In this document: positions 55,145 to 64,000 of the stretch, piece after piece | How positions within the stretch are numbered: position 1 is the stretch's first letter | Layout: each line of letters begins with the position of its first letter | Source: Chloranthus sessilifolius | Taxonomy: Eukaryota; Streptophyta; Magnoliopsida; Chloranthales; Chloranthaceae | Length of the DNA stretch: 64,000 nucleotides | Assembly: GCA_021018995.1 (NCBI GenBank) | Contig: CM037586.1 | Coordinates: 152,686,060-152,750,059, forward strand | Direction of reading: 5' to 3' | Made by a program: the position numbers and the translations under genes | The notes under the pieces: generated by a model | Seen by the model: the letters and a program-made list of their open reading frames with translations, nothing else | What the model was told of the DNA's origin: nothing | The model's database searches: none

Positions 55145-55940
55145 GATGCAAATATGATGGGTTGAGACTATTTTAGAATTAACGCGACTAATTAAAATAT
55201 GAATTTTCCTAACAGATTAACACTGAAATTAAAGAGAATTTCAATTAAATAATTTGATTTAGCCCAAAGCAGTGTTACTTTCGCAGTACGTTCCCTAGAT
55301 CAAGAAGACTAGGGTTCTTTAGCGAACAACAAGATCTCCAACAATTTAGGGCTTCGAACGAACTCACAAGGGGTTCTTTTGAATCCGTGCGGAGTAAATC
55401 AATAAGAAAATTTTGGGCCTTTAGCAATTCAAGGCTCAAATAGAAGAAATTCCGTGTTAGGACTACTGAACGATCTTAAGTTAGGTTATGGAAAGATCTA
55501 ACAAGCAAAACACACAATTAGTTCCGGATTTTGGGATGTAGCAATTAGAAAATCAACCAAACACTTACACATAGATGGAGATAAGAGTAGATAAGAAGGA
55601 TAGAAAGTTGACCTCGCACCAAACCGCACACAGAAAGAAGAATCGCTCTTCCAAGTCTTGAGAGAATCACATCGTCGAAGACAACTTTGATAAAAGCTCT
55701 AAATATGCAAAAACAATATTCAACAACCATTAATTCCTTAAAAGTGTATTTACAATGCCTTTATATAGGCAAACCAGCCCTAACTAAGCATAATTCGAAA
55801 TAAAAGAATCTTAAAGCAACTAAAACTCTAAAAAAGCAACTTTTGCCTCAAAACTCGTCTACTCGTCAATGTGTTGACGCGACTCACAGACGTCCGTTTT
55901 GTGCTTCACGGATATCCGTACATTTCACGGACGCCCACAG
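55126..55940 (-). repeat. 5' LTR of gypsy element, first part
   Basis: From tggatgcagaaactaac to gacgcccacag, where the copia element is inserted. Continues at 62651-62844, ending gttgtccccatca. Shortly before the break it has acagacgtccg and acggatatccgt palindromes. Confidence 0.85.
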
Positions 55941-56172
55941 TGTTGGAGATGTTATTTCTATTATATGGGTGTGTAGTAACTTTAGGTGTGTGCAGTTAAG
56001 TGAATTTTAAGTTGTACAATTCACTTGACTCTGGAACCATGTAATACGTGAACATGCTAAGATGATGTAAATAATATTTTGCATTTGGATTTGGGTCACA
56101 TTGATTCAACCCTAATATCTTCTTCCTCCTTCTTTCCTATTACTAAACCCTAACCCTAAATTACAATTGTCT
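55941..56172 (+). repeat. 5' LTR of right-hand copia element
   Basis: 232 bp, from tgttggagatgttatttc to ttacaattgtct. It differs from the right LTR by several substitutions and small indels. Confidence 0.88.
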
Positions 56173-56663
56173 TGGTATCAGAGCCTTGTTCGATCTACGG
56201 ATTTACAAAAACTTTACGTAATGAAAATCCAGGTCATCGCTGACGTCATTAGCGATGTGCCTCGCCGGAATCATCTGAAAGTTCAGGGGTTTGTCTGAAT
56301 TCCAAGGGGAGTATTTTTCCCTTCTTGACACAAGCCGTTTGAGGGCTGGAGCCCTAAATTCTAGGTCGTCTTCTTCCTCGAGCTCCACCATCTCCGGTGA
56401 CTCACAGAGAGCCATAGACTCCTTAGATTCACCTTGCAACATGGTTTGAAGCATAAAAAACATTCCAAACTCGATTTCGATGCCTCCCAAGTAAGATCTG
56501 TGTCAGATCCAGGCTGTAAGAGCCATCTACACTTAATTGCAGCAAGTTGTACCCAAACCAGGTAGCCAGAGTTGTTGAAAACGTCGCTGGAATGAGAGCT
56601 GAAGTCCCCAGCAGCCTAGTTGACAATTCCCAGTTGACCCACCTTGTTTATGATGCATTTGGG

Positions 56664-56942
56664 AAAGTAATTTGCGGTCTACGACGGTCTATGTAAGATC
56701 TACGTCATCTACACCTCGCCGGAGCTGCTGGATATGTCGCTAGCAACTTCCCAAACTCGCCGGAATCCTCTCGAAATTGCTGGAAAGCTCCCAGAATTGT
56801 TGAAAGTAATTTGCGGTCCACGACAGTTTGTGTAAGATCTACGTCATCTACACCTCCCCAGAGCTACTGGATATGTCGCCGGCAACTACCCAAACTCGCC
56901 AGAATCCTCTAGAAATTGCTGGAAAGCTCCCAAAATTGTTGA
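56664..56942. repeat. Tandem duplication, unit ~139 bp, in copia leader
   Basis: Two units starting aaagtaatttgcggt and ending gctcccaaaattgttg (or ccagaattgttg), about 90% alike by eye. Confidence 0.85.
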
Positions 56943-56958
56943 AAATGATGAGTGTCTT

Positions 56959-57881
56959 TGACACAGGACAAAACTCTAAACTACGTGAATGCGATGATTA
57001 ATTGCTTGCCGAAATTAAATTGAATTACATTAAACAATAAATTTGAGAATATAGCGAATACCTCAGGAGTTCGTAATTCTCCAAGTGAAAAGATCACGTT
57101 CAGTTTGGGAAGGGTTCAGCCTTGCGCTAGATCCATTAGAATAGCGATGCGGATTGGTCCTAGAGATGGAATCTCTGGTTTTCTGGTTATTTTGATACGG
57201 TTGGGTTTAATAGTCTGATGGAAGCTACGGTTGTGAATCGGATCGCTTCAATGGCTTAGGGAAAAGCTAGGGTTTTAGGATTTCGGGTTTTAAAGAGATA
57301 TGGCAGATTTAGGGTTTTAGGTTTAAAGCAGAGATGATAAATTAAAAGGGATAAAATAGAAGAGGATCGATTGTGGGCTTCACACCCTTGACTTCAAACC
57401 ATTCTCGGGAAATAAATTTTGGGCTTTGCACCCTTGGCTTCTCACCAAACCCTTCTCGGGAAGAAACTTATCTCAAGTTCCAAAAGCAAAAGCTCTTTCA
57501 TTCATTAATAAAAAAAAACCCTATAAAGGAGGTCTTACAATAAAAGAAAACCCTAAAACAAATACTAAATAAAAGACAAATAAGCCCCTAAAACTCAAGT
57601 TCGAAATTAAAAATTAAAATTACTCTGCGCAATTTCGATCGATCGAAAGTGAAACTCGATCGATCGATCGAATTATATATATATATGTCACTCCAAAAAT
57701 AGTGTTTTCTGTCGACATAGTTTGATCGATCGAATATGCAATTCGATCGATTGAATTTGTAGTATTCCTCCAAATCGCCAAAATTTCATTCGCCTAGTCT
57801 TCATTTCCATTCCGCTTCTTCCGATGTCGGTACATGCGAAAAGGTTCATATCCTATGTCTACGATGTCGGCGTCCCCGTCA
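56959..57881 (-). mobile_element. Solo gypsy-type LTR in copia leader
   Basis: 923 bp with TG...CA ends and the perfect duplication gtctt (56954-56958 and 57882-57886). No internal sequence, so it arose by LTR-LTR recombination. It belongs to the same broad LTR group as 16714-17689 and 21580-22516 (shared terminal ccccgtca, aaattaaattgaatta, and a hinge region of cgatcgatcga palindromes at 57635-57740). Confidence 0.88.
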
Positions 57882-58159
57882 GTCTTGCTACCCTTTCTAA
57901 ATTTCTGAGATTTAAAACCAGATTCAATATGCCTTGTTTCAATTTGTTTTTTGTTAATTGGTTATCGGTATGTTGAAGATGATGTCTTTGGTTGAGATTT
58001 TGCACCCTATTTGTTGTTTTGTGTTTGTTTACCTGTGCGTTATGACTTAATGGTGGTGATTCAGGATCATATAATAGCGGTTAGTCGATTAGTTGTGATC
58101 AATCAGTAGGGTATTGTGGGCCTTCTATTTTTTGAACTCTTTTGATCTCGGTATATCTT

Positions 58160-59010
58160 AATCATGGACGAGAATAAATCCGAGATCGTTGGTGGAGATA
58201 TTTCTCATAACTTATAAATTACTACGAAGAAATTGAATGGGGCCAATTATCTTTCGTGGTCATGGTCTGCTGCTATGTACTTAGGGATGAAGAAAAAATT
58301 GGGTTATATTTACGGGACTCCCAAAACCCAAAGAAAATGACCCTAAGTATATTGATTGGGAAAGTGACAATCTAACTATCATGACATGGCTACTACACTC
58401 AATGCAACCAGACATTAGTGATTCTTTTATGTATGCCAGTGATGCTAAACAATTATGGGAGGCTGTGAGGGATGCCCTCTCACAAAAACAAAACCTCGCA
58501 AAAATGTTTCAAATTAGTGACAAAATTAACACTATGAAGCAAGGTGATAAGATTATTGGAGAGTATTACACTCAGATAAGGAGTTTGTGGGATGAACTAG
58601 CCCAGTATCAAGAAGAACTGTGCAGCTCGTGTGCCAGCAAGGCTAGTAAAAATACTGAAAGAAGGAGTGTTTAACTTCCTAAAAGGGGTTAGACCTGAAT
58701 ATGAGAATGTTAAATCAAATATTCTAGGCAGAGAGGAGTGTTCGCCACTTGGTACCGTGTATGCCCTCCTTCTGCATGAGGAGAGTAGGCAATAATTTAT
58801 GTAGATTCCTGATGGTGATGTATCTGAGAGATCTGCCCTGTCATCCTTCACTTTTTTTGATCGTAGTGGAGGCAAATCTGGTGGTAGAGGTGGTGGTCGT
58901 GAAGGTCATGGGGGCCCCTCCCGTGAAGAAAGAGAGAAATTATTGTGTTCTCATTGTGGCAAGAAGGGCCATACCAGAGAAAGATGTTGGGAATTACATG
59001 GGAAATTGAA
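58160..59010 (+). pseudogene. Copia gag with zinc knuckle
   Basis: Starts MDENKSEIVGGDISHN, then LNGANYLSWSWSAAMYLGMK, ESDNLTIMTWLLHSMQPDIS, FMYASDAKQLWEAVRDALSQ and GEYYTQIRSLWDELAQYQ. The CCHC knuckle CSHCGKKGHTRERC is at 58943-58987. In-frame stops occur near 58218 and 58340, and frame shifts near 58620 and 58790. Confidence 0.85.
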
Positions 59011-59189
59011 ATTCCTTCGAAGTCGTGCATTTCAGTCCTCCACTGATGAAACTTCTAATCCAGTTAGTGTCAGAGTATCCCTCCTACTTCAGCTCCCCCT
59101 CTATCTGATTTCTAGAGCTTCAAGATCCCCATGGCCGCCTTCAGCGCATGACGGTAACACAGGGACAGACATCTTCCTCCCACATGTGA

Positions 59190-60160
59190 CCTCATCCTCT
59201 CAGTCCCCATGGATCATTGATTCTGGGATTACGGATCACATGTCTGGTATGAGAGATTTATTTACATCTGTGTCTAGTCTTTCTGATTCTATTCATATTC
59301 GCATTGCTGATGGATCCCTTGTTCCTGTAAAGGGCAAATGGAGTGTTTAATTAGGCACCTTGTCCTTTGACACTATTCTTTTAGTTCCTAACATGCCTAT
59401 GAATCTATTATATGTAAGTAAAATTACCAATTCCTTACATTGTAGTGTGACATTCTTTCCATCATATTGTGTTTTCCAGGTGCTTAAATAAGGGAAGATC
59501 CTTGGTTATGGTACTGAAGAGACGGGACTACCTCCTTCGGGATTTGCGTAGTGCATCTCCTCTTGCAGCTATGGTGGTTTCTGTTGCTGAAGCTAGATTG
59601 TGGCACTCTCGATGTGGCCATCCTCATATTAGTCGTTTGAAACTTTTATTTCCGAAATTTTTTTATGGATTTGATAGTAGTTTGTTTAATTGTGAGACTT
59701 GTCAGTTCTCTAAACATGTTCGCAATTCTTATCCCTTGAGTGGTAGTAAATGTGTTATTCCTTTTGAAGTTATTCACTCTAATATGTGGGGGCCTTCCCC
59801 TGTTACTGTTTTGAATGATTATCGTTATTTTGTTACTTTTATTGATGACTGTACTAGACTCACTATGCTCTTTTTTATGCGCACCAAAGATGAAGTTGCC
59901 TCTATTTCTTCCCTATTTCACAGACTACTTAGCACACAATTTCATGCGCATGTTAAGGTTCTTCGATCGGATAATGGTGGGGAATATTCCTCACATTCTC
60001 TAATCTTATCTTTACTCTCATGGCATTGTGTGACAAACTACTTGCCCTTATACCCTCCAACAGAATGGGGTTGCTGAGAGAAAAAATAGGCATCTTCTCG
60101 AGATTCCTCGATCTCTATTGTTTGATATGAAGGTTCCTAAATATCTCTAGGGTGAAGCTG
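59190..60160 (+). pseudogene. Copia protease and integrase
   Basis: Protease SPWIIDSGITDHMSG at about 59203, broken by a stop at 59347. Pre-integrase LWHSRCGHPHISRLKLLFPK with CETCQFSKH. Integrase core VIHSNMWGPSPV, FIDDCTRLTMLFFM and VLRSDNGGEYSSH. QNGVAERKNRHL is still readable near 60060 after a frame change. Confidence 0.85.
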
Positions 60161-60799
60161 TTCTCACCGCTTCCTACCTCATCAATAGAATGCCTACACC
60201 TATTCTGGAAGGACATTTTTCCTTCCAACTTGCGTTTCCTCATCAACCTCTGTTCTTAATGCCACCACGTATCTTTGGTTCTTTATGTTTACTCATATCC
60301 CCAATATTCAGCGAAGTAAACTTGATCCCAAGGCTACCAAGTGTATTTTTATTGGGTATCCCTCTTCTTAGAAAGGATACAAGTGTTTTGACCCTCTCAC
60401 TTGTCTTGTGATAGTCACCATGGATGTCACATTCTTTGAGGGCAATCCTTTTTCCCGTCCTCCGAGTCCTCTTCAAGGGGAGAAACAACTTAACAATGAA
60501 GAATACTCTGAGATGTTTAGAGCTTTACCTATGAGAGATGGTAAAGATTGTGAAGTCGGTGAAGTTGTTGAACCACAAAAAAACAAACAACCCACCTTTG
60601 ATAAATATGGAAAGGGAAAGATGTATGTGTGAAGGAATAAGAAAAGTATCGTTGAAGCCACTACGCATGAGAATGCAGATGAGTCACCTTCTCAGAATAC
60701 CGACCAAGATCCCTTATCCGAAGAGGGTCCTCTTGTTTCTAATCTTCATCTACCCATTACTCACAGAAAACTTCCTAGATCGTGTACTCGTCATCCCAT

Positions 60800-62399
60800 C
60801 AGTAAGTATGTGTCATATCACAATTTCTCATCATCCCATTATGATTTTATTTATTTTTTTGATTCTATTACCCTTCCTTCTACTATTTCTGATGCCTTGT
60901 TGCAGCCAAAATGGAAGGATGCTATGATTCAGGAGATGAATGCTCTGGAATATAATCAAACATGGGAAATTGTTGAATTCCCAGAAGGAAAAAGAGTTGT
61001 TGGTTGTAAATGGGTGTATACAGTTAAGTATAGACCTGACGGTACCGTCGAAAGATATAAAGCAAGGCTTGTAGCAAAGGGATACACTCAAACACAAGAA
61101 GTTGAATATCAGGACACCTTTTCACCTGTAGCCAAGTCCAACACAATCATGGTATTGTTATCTTTGGCTGCCTACAAAGACTGGCCACTATCTCAACTTG
61201 ACGTGAAGAATGCATTTCTTCATGGTAATCTCAAGGAAGAAGTCTACATAGACCTTCCTCTTGGATTTATAAAAGAAGGATAGAAGGGAAAAGTGTGTAG
61301 ATTGAAGAAATCTATCTATGGATTAAAGCAATCCCCAAGGGCCCGGTTTAAAAAATTTAGTGATGTTATTATGAGAATTGGGTACCGAAGAAGTCACTAT
61401 GATCATACTCTATTTGTAAAAGGGGAATCAAGATGACTGCTATATTAGTCTATGTTGATGATATCATCATTATTGGTGATGATAGTCATGAGATTCTTAA
61501 ACTGAAGGAGTATTTGAGCAAAGTGTTTGAAATTAAAGACTTGAAAAGTTTGAAATATTTCCTTGGCATTGAAGTGGTGAGATCTAAAAAGGGTATCTCA
61601 TTATCCCAGCGGAAGTTACCATAGACCTCCTTCATGATACAAGGTTTTTAGGGTGTAGGCCTGCTGTGACCCTTATTGAACAAAATCACCGATTAAATGG
61701 TGAAGAAGGTGATTTGCTCAAGGATCCACAGATTTATCATAGATTAGTTGGTAAACTGATTTATCTAACCATGACTCGTCCGAACATTGCTTATGCAGTA
61801 AGCATGGTGAGTCAATATATGCACTCACCAAGGACAATACATTTGAAGGCTGTCACAGGATCCTAAGGTATCTGAAAGGAAGTCCTGATAAATGGCTTCT
61901 TTATAAAAATCGTGGTCATTTGAATGTAGAGGTATTTACTGATGCCGATTAGGTCGGGTCTTTGGATGATAGGAGATCAACTACAGGATATTGCACCTTC
62001 TTGGGAGGTAATTTGGTCACATGAAAATCTAAGAAGTAACATGTAGTATCAAACTTCAGTGCCGAGGGAGAATACCGCGCCATGTCCCAAGGTGTGAGAG
62101 ACGGCATATGGCTTAAATTCATCTTGTCAGACTTGAGAGTCTCTCTATCCTCTCCAATTACTTTGTATGGTGACAATGAAGCCGCCTATCATATTGCAAA
62201 GAATCCTGTCTTTCATCAAAGAACAAAACACATTGAGGTGGACTGTCACTATATTCGCGAGGTCGAGTCCAAAGAAATCAGTATTCCTCAAGTTAGAACT
62301 AAGGATCAACTTGCCGATATCTTGACTAAAGGTGTTGGTGGCAAGAGACTTTATGACATCTTCAAGTTGGGTATGATCGACATTTATACTCCAACTTGA
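60800..62399 (+). pseudogene. Copia reverse transcriptase and RNase H
   Basis: [60 protein letters not shown] and [20 protein letters not shown] at 60810-61283. The catalytic LVYVDDIIIIGDD is at about 61440. RNase H ends with YGDNEAAYHIAKNPVFHQRT, KHIEVDCHYI and QLADILTKGV, terminating at 62399 just before the purine tract and right LTR. Stops at 61281 and 61435, among others, make it inactive. Confidence 0.88.
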
Positions 62400-62406
62400 G
62401 GGAGAG

Positions 62407-62645
62407 TATTGGAGATGTTATTTCTATTGTATGGGTGTGTAGTAAGTAACTTTGGGTGTGTGTGTAGTTAAGTGAATTTTAAGTTGTACAATTCACTTAA
62501 CTCTGGAACCATGTAATACGTGAACATGTTAAGATGATATAAATAATATTTTGCATTGAAATTTGGGTCACATTGACTCAACCCTAATATCTTCTTCTTC
62601 CTCCTTCCTATTACTAAATCCTAACCCTAAATTACAATTTTGTCT
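62407..62645 (+). repeat. 3' LTR of right-hand copia element
   Basis: 239 bp, the pair of 55941-56172. The expected first TG reads TA, a point change. Confidence 0.85.
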
Positions 62646-62650
62646 CGCAG

Positions 62651-62844
62651 TGCACAAAACAAAGAGCTCCTCGAATCACGGACGTCCGTCGTCCGTGGAT
62701 ACGGATGCCGTGAGCACGGATGTCAGTGCTACAACCCTTCAGAATGCTCTCATTCTTCCGTTAGGAGCCTTCAGGATATTTTCGCACGCTTCTTTCGCCT
62801 TTGATAGACCATAGAACAGTTCTTTGAATCCGTTGTCCCCATCA
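62651..62844 (-). repeat. 5' LTR of gypsy element, second part
   Basis: Resumes the LTR cut at 55940. Contains acggacgtccgtcgtccgtg palindromes and ends gttgtccccatca before the duplication gccca. Confidence 0.8.
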
Positions 62845-62849
62845 GCCCA

Positions 62850-63124
62850 CCAACCAAATTGATTGAGAGAAAATCAACTACTCTATTGGCTCATGATAAT
62901 TTAGGAATCAGGGTGATGAAAGTGTAGCCGGAAGCATCAACCATCGTAGCTATATCGTGGAAATTCCTAAAGAAACTCATTCTATCACCTTTTAAAAGCG
63001 GCCAAAATTTGTTGAACTCCAAAGGGTAGCTATCGGAGCTCTATCTCCGCTCGATTTTGATAATGCTTTCCAGATCTTTGATTTAGCGAAATTAGCTTCT
63101 AGAGTGTTGCATTCATCCTTGGAT
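62850..63124 (-). mobile_element. L1-type LINE, 5' part of the interrupted copy
   Basis: The minus strand in several frames reads TLEANFAKSKIWKAL, SFFRNFHDIATMVDASGYTF, ITLIPKL and SIWLVGG, the RT N-terminal block up to the conserved PISLVG. It continues at 51943 downward. Confidence 0.7.
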
Positions 63125-63126
63125 CT

Positions 63127-63500
63127 AGTCATCATCATCACATCCTTATTCCTTATTCAGCGAAATTAGCTCCTATTTCTCCACTCGTTTCTGACCAGAG
63201 CTAAACTCTTTGTAACTCCGCAACCTTTCATATCCCTTCCCACAACTTTCCTCCAGGTCTTCACTGGCCTTCCCCGTCTCTTACTTCCTTGTGCTTGTAG
63301 CCTCTCAATTCCTCGTACCTCCGATGAACATGTCCATATCCATATCCATGTACTCATTCTAACTTTTATCTTTTCATGTTACTCCACACATTCATATCCA
63401 TATACGCATCTCGACCACATGTCTATCTTCTTGTCGCTTTTTCATGGCCCAACACTTTGCCCCATATATTATGGTAGGTAGATGGTCTATCAAAGAATCG
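63127..63500 (-). mobile_element. RTE-type LINE 3' fragment
   Basis: Begins (3' end on the minus strand) with a (GAT)n tail seen as catcatcatc. The minus strand 63166-63357 encodes SKRRGRPVKTWRKVVGRDMK and SLALVRNEWRNRS, the RTE C-terminal signature. Aligns with 19095-19490. Confidence 0.75.
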
Positions 63501-63508
63501 AATCAAGT

Positions 63509-64000
63509 TGTTGGAACTCTTCTTTTGTGATCCATGTATTCTCTGACTCTGGCTTATTCTTCCACTTGACAATATACTTTTGAAATTCCCTTGGTTTGTA
63601 GACACAATCTGATCTTCTAAAATATCGTCAATTTTCTCACGAGAATATATAGGCGGAAGTAATGGAATAGGGAGGGAGACAGAGATAATATCGGATGTGG
63701 AAGGTTCAAAAGGATTAGGTGGTGTAACTGCAAGGTCATAGGACGGAACAAGATCCTCCACATTGAAAGTCGTACTAGTACTCAAATCTGGTGGTAAGTC
63801 TAGTACGCAAGCATTAAGACCGGCACACTTCAAAATCCTATAGGGTTTAGCACTACGAGTCAGTAACTTTTTAGCAATTCCTTGAGGGAAGCGCTCAGAT
63901 TTATTTCGAACCATTACAAAATCACCCTCTTGAAATTCTTTGAACCTTCGATGAGAATCAGCAGAAACTTTATATTTTTCATTACTCACATTAATTTTTC
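63509..64000 (-). pseudogene. Second gypsy copy (C-terminal pol), runs off the window
   Basis: Near-identical to 52437-52940: NEKYKVSADSHRRFKEFQEG, DFVMVRNKSERFPQGIAKKL, LDLPPDLSTSTTFNVEDLVP, and chromodomain pieces IDDILEDQIVSTNQGNF. It joins RTE sequence directly at about 63508 with no LTR between, so its 3' end is truncated. The rest lies beyond the right edge. Confidence 0.85.

Larger units (their letters stand above)
55941..62645 (+). mobile_element. Ty1-copia element inserted in gypsy LTR
   Basis: LTRs 55941-56172 and 62407-62645. The PBS tggtatcagagcc directly follows the left LTR, and a purine tract (gagggagag) precedes the right. The 5-bp flanks are cacag and cgcag, one mismatch. 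The plus strand carries gag, CCHC knuckle, protease, integrase, RT and RNase H in copia order, with many stops. A 0.9 kb solo LTR sits in the leader. Confidence 0.9.
51944..62844 (-). mobile_element. Ty3-gypsy element inserted in LINE, itself split by copia
   Basis: TG...CA termini with the perfect duplication gccca (51939-51943 and 62845-62849). The sequence outside is LINE on both sides, and the LINE reading resumes across the insertion (SIWLVGG then LYTILAKLLVNRLK). The right (5') LTR starts at 55126 next to a mutated PBS (tggtattaaagc on the minus strand) and is cut at 55940 by a copia element, resuming at 62651. The left (3') LTR keeps only about 470 bp matching the right one. The interior keeps gag, RT tail/RNase H, integrase and chromodomain region; protease and most of RT are deleted. 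Confidence 0.9.

Overview
This is nuclear DNA from a flowering plant. The evidence is long introns with GT-AG borders, plant LTR retrotransposons primed by initiator-Met tRNA, tRNA-derived SINEs, MITEs and a Helitron, and two recognisable plant genes. The inflated introns and the wealth of nested elements suggest a large, transposon-rich genome, perhaps an early-diverging angiosperm or magnoliid, but the window does not fix the species.

Two genes lie in convergent orientation. The first (+ strand, 6456..43034) is a 13-exon outward-rectifying Shaker K+ channel of the SKOR/GORK group. It has the six-helix pore module with TVGYGD, the S6 DMI-x-G motif, a C-linker and cyclic-nucleotide-binding-like domain, ankyrin repeats and a KHA domain. 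The exons add up to about 816 codons across 36.6 kb. Two defects need checking. Exon 6 is 2 nt short and hits a stop at once in the expected frame, and exon 12 runs into TAA with no good GT donor. The second gene (- strand) shows only its last three exons (49330..49175, 45621..45392, 44189..44159) and encodes the C-terminus of a CCZ1-like vacuolar fusion protein. I found no upstream exons in the 14.7 kb to the right of them.

Region by region: 1-6455 is upstream of the channel gene and holds MITEs and a 2.1 kb PIF/Harbinger-like element full of TTGAC/GTCAA motifs. Intron 1 holds a young antisense Ty1-copia element (7235-14213, near-identical LTRs, 5-bp target duplication). Intron 3 holds a MITE split by a gypsy-type LTR. 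Intron 4 holds an RTE-type LINE fragment next to a copia fragment that is split by a SINE. Intron 5 holds an internally deleted gypsy element with a perfect target duplication. Intron 9 (7.3 kb) holds another RTE fragment, a SINE copy and compound microsatellites. Intron 11 holds a SINE and a 1.6 kb non-autonomous Helitron. Intron 12 holds a GC-rich degenerate repeat block and a MITE.

The right end (49900-64000) is a four-layer nest. An L1-type LINE (-) is split by a gypsy element (-, TSD gccca). The right LTR of that gypsy is split by a copia element (+). The leader of that copia is split by a solo gypsy LTR (TSD gtctt). An RTE fragment and a second truncated gypsy copy follow, and the window ends inside the latter.

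I found no CRISPR array, phage, operon or prokaryote-style defence system. The most useful leads are the possible decay of the channel gene, the datable nested insertions, the Helitron, and the changing palindromic arrays in the gypsy LTRs.
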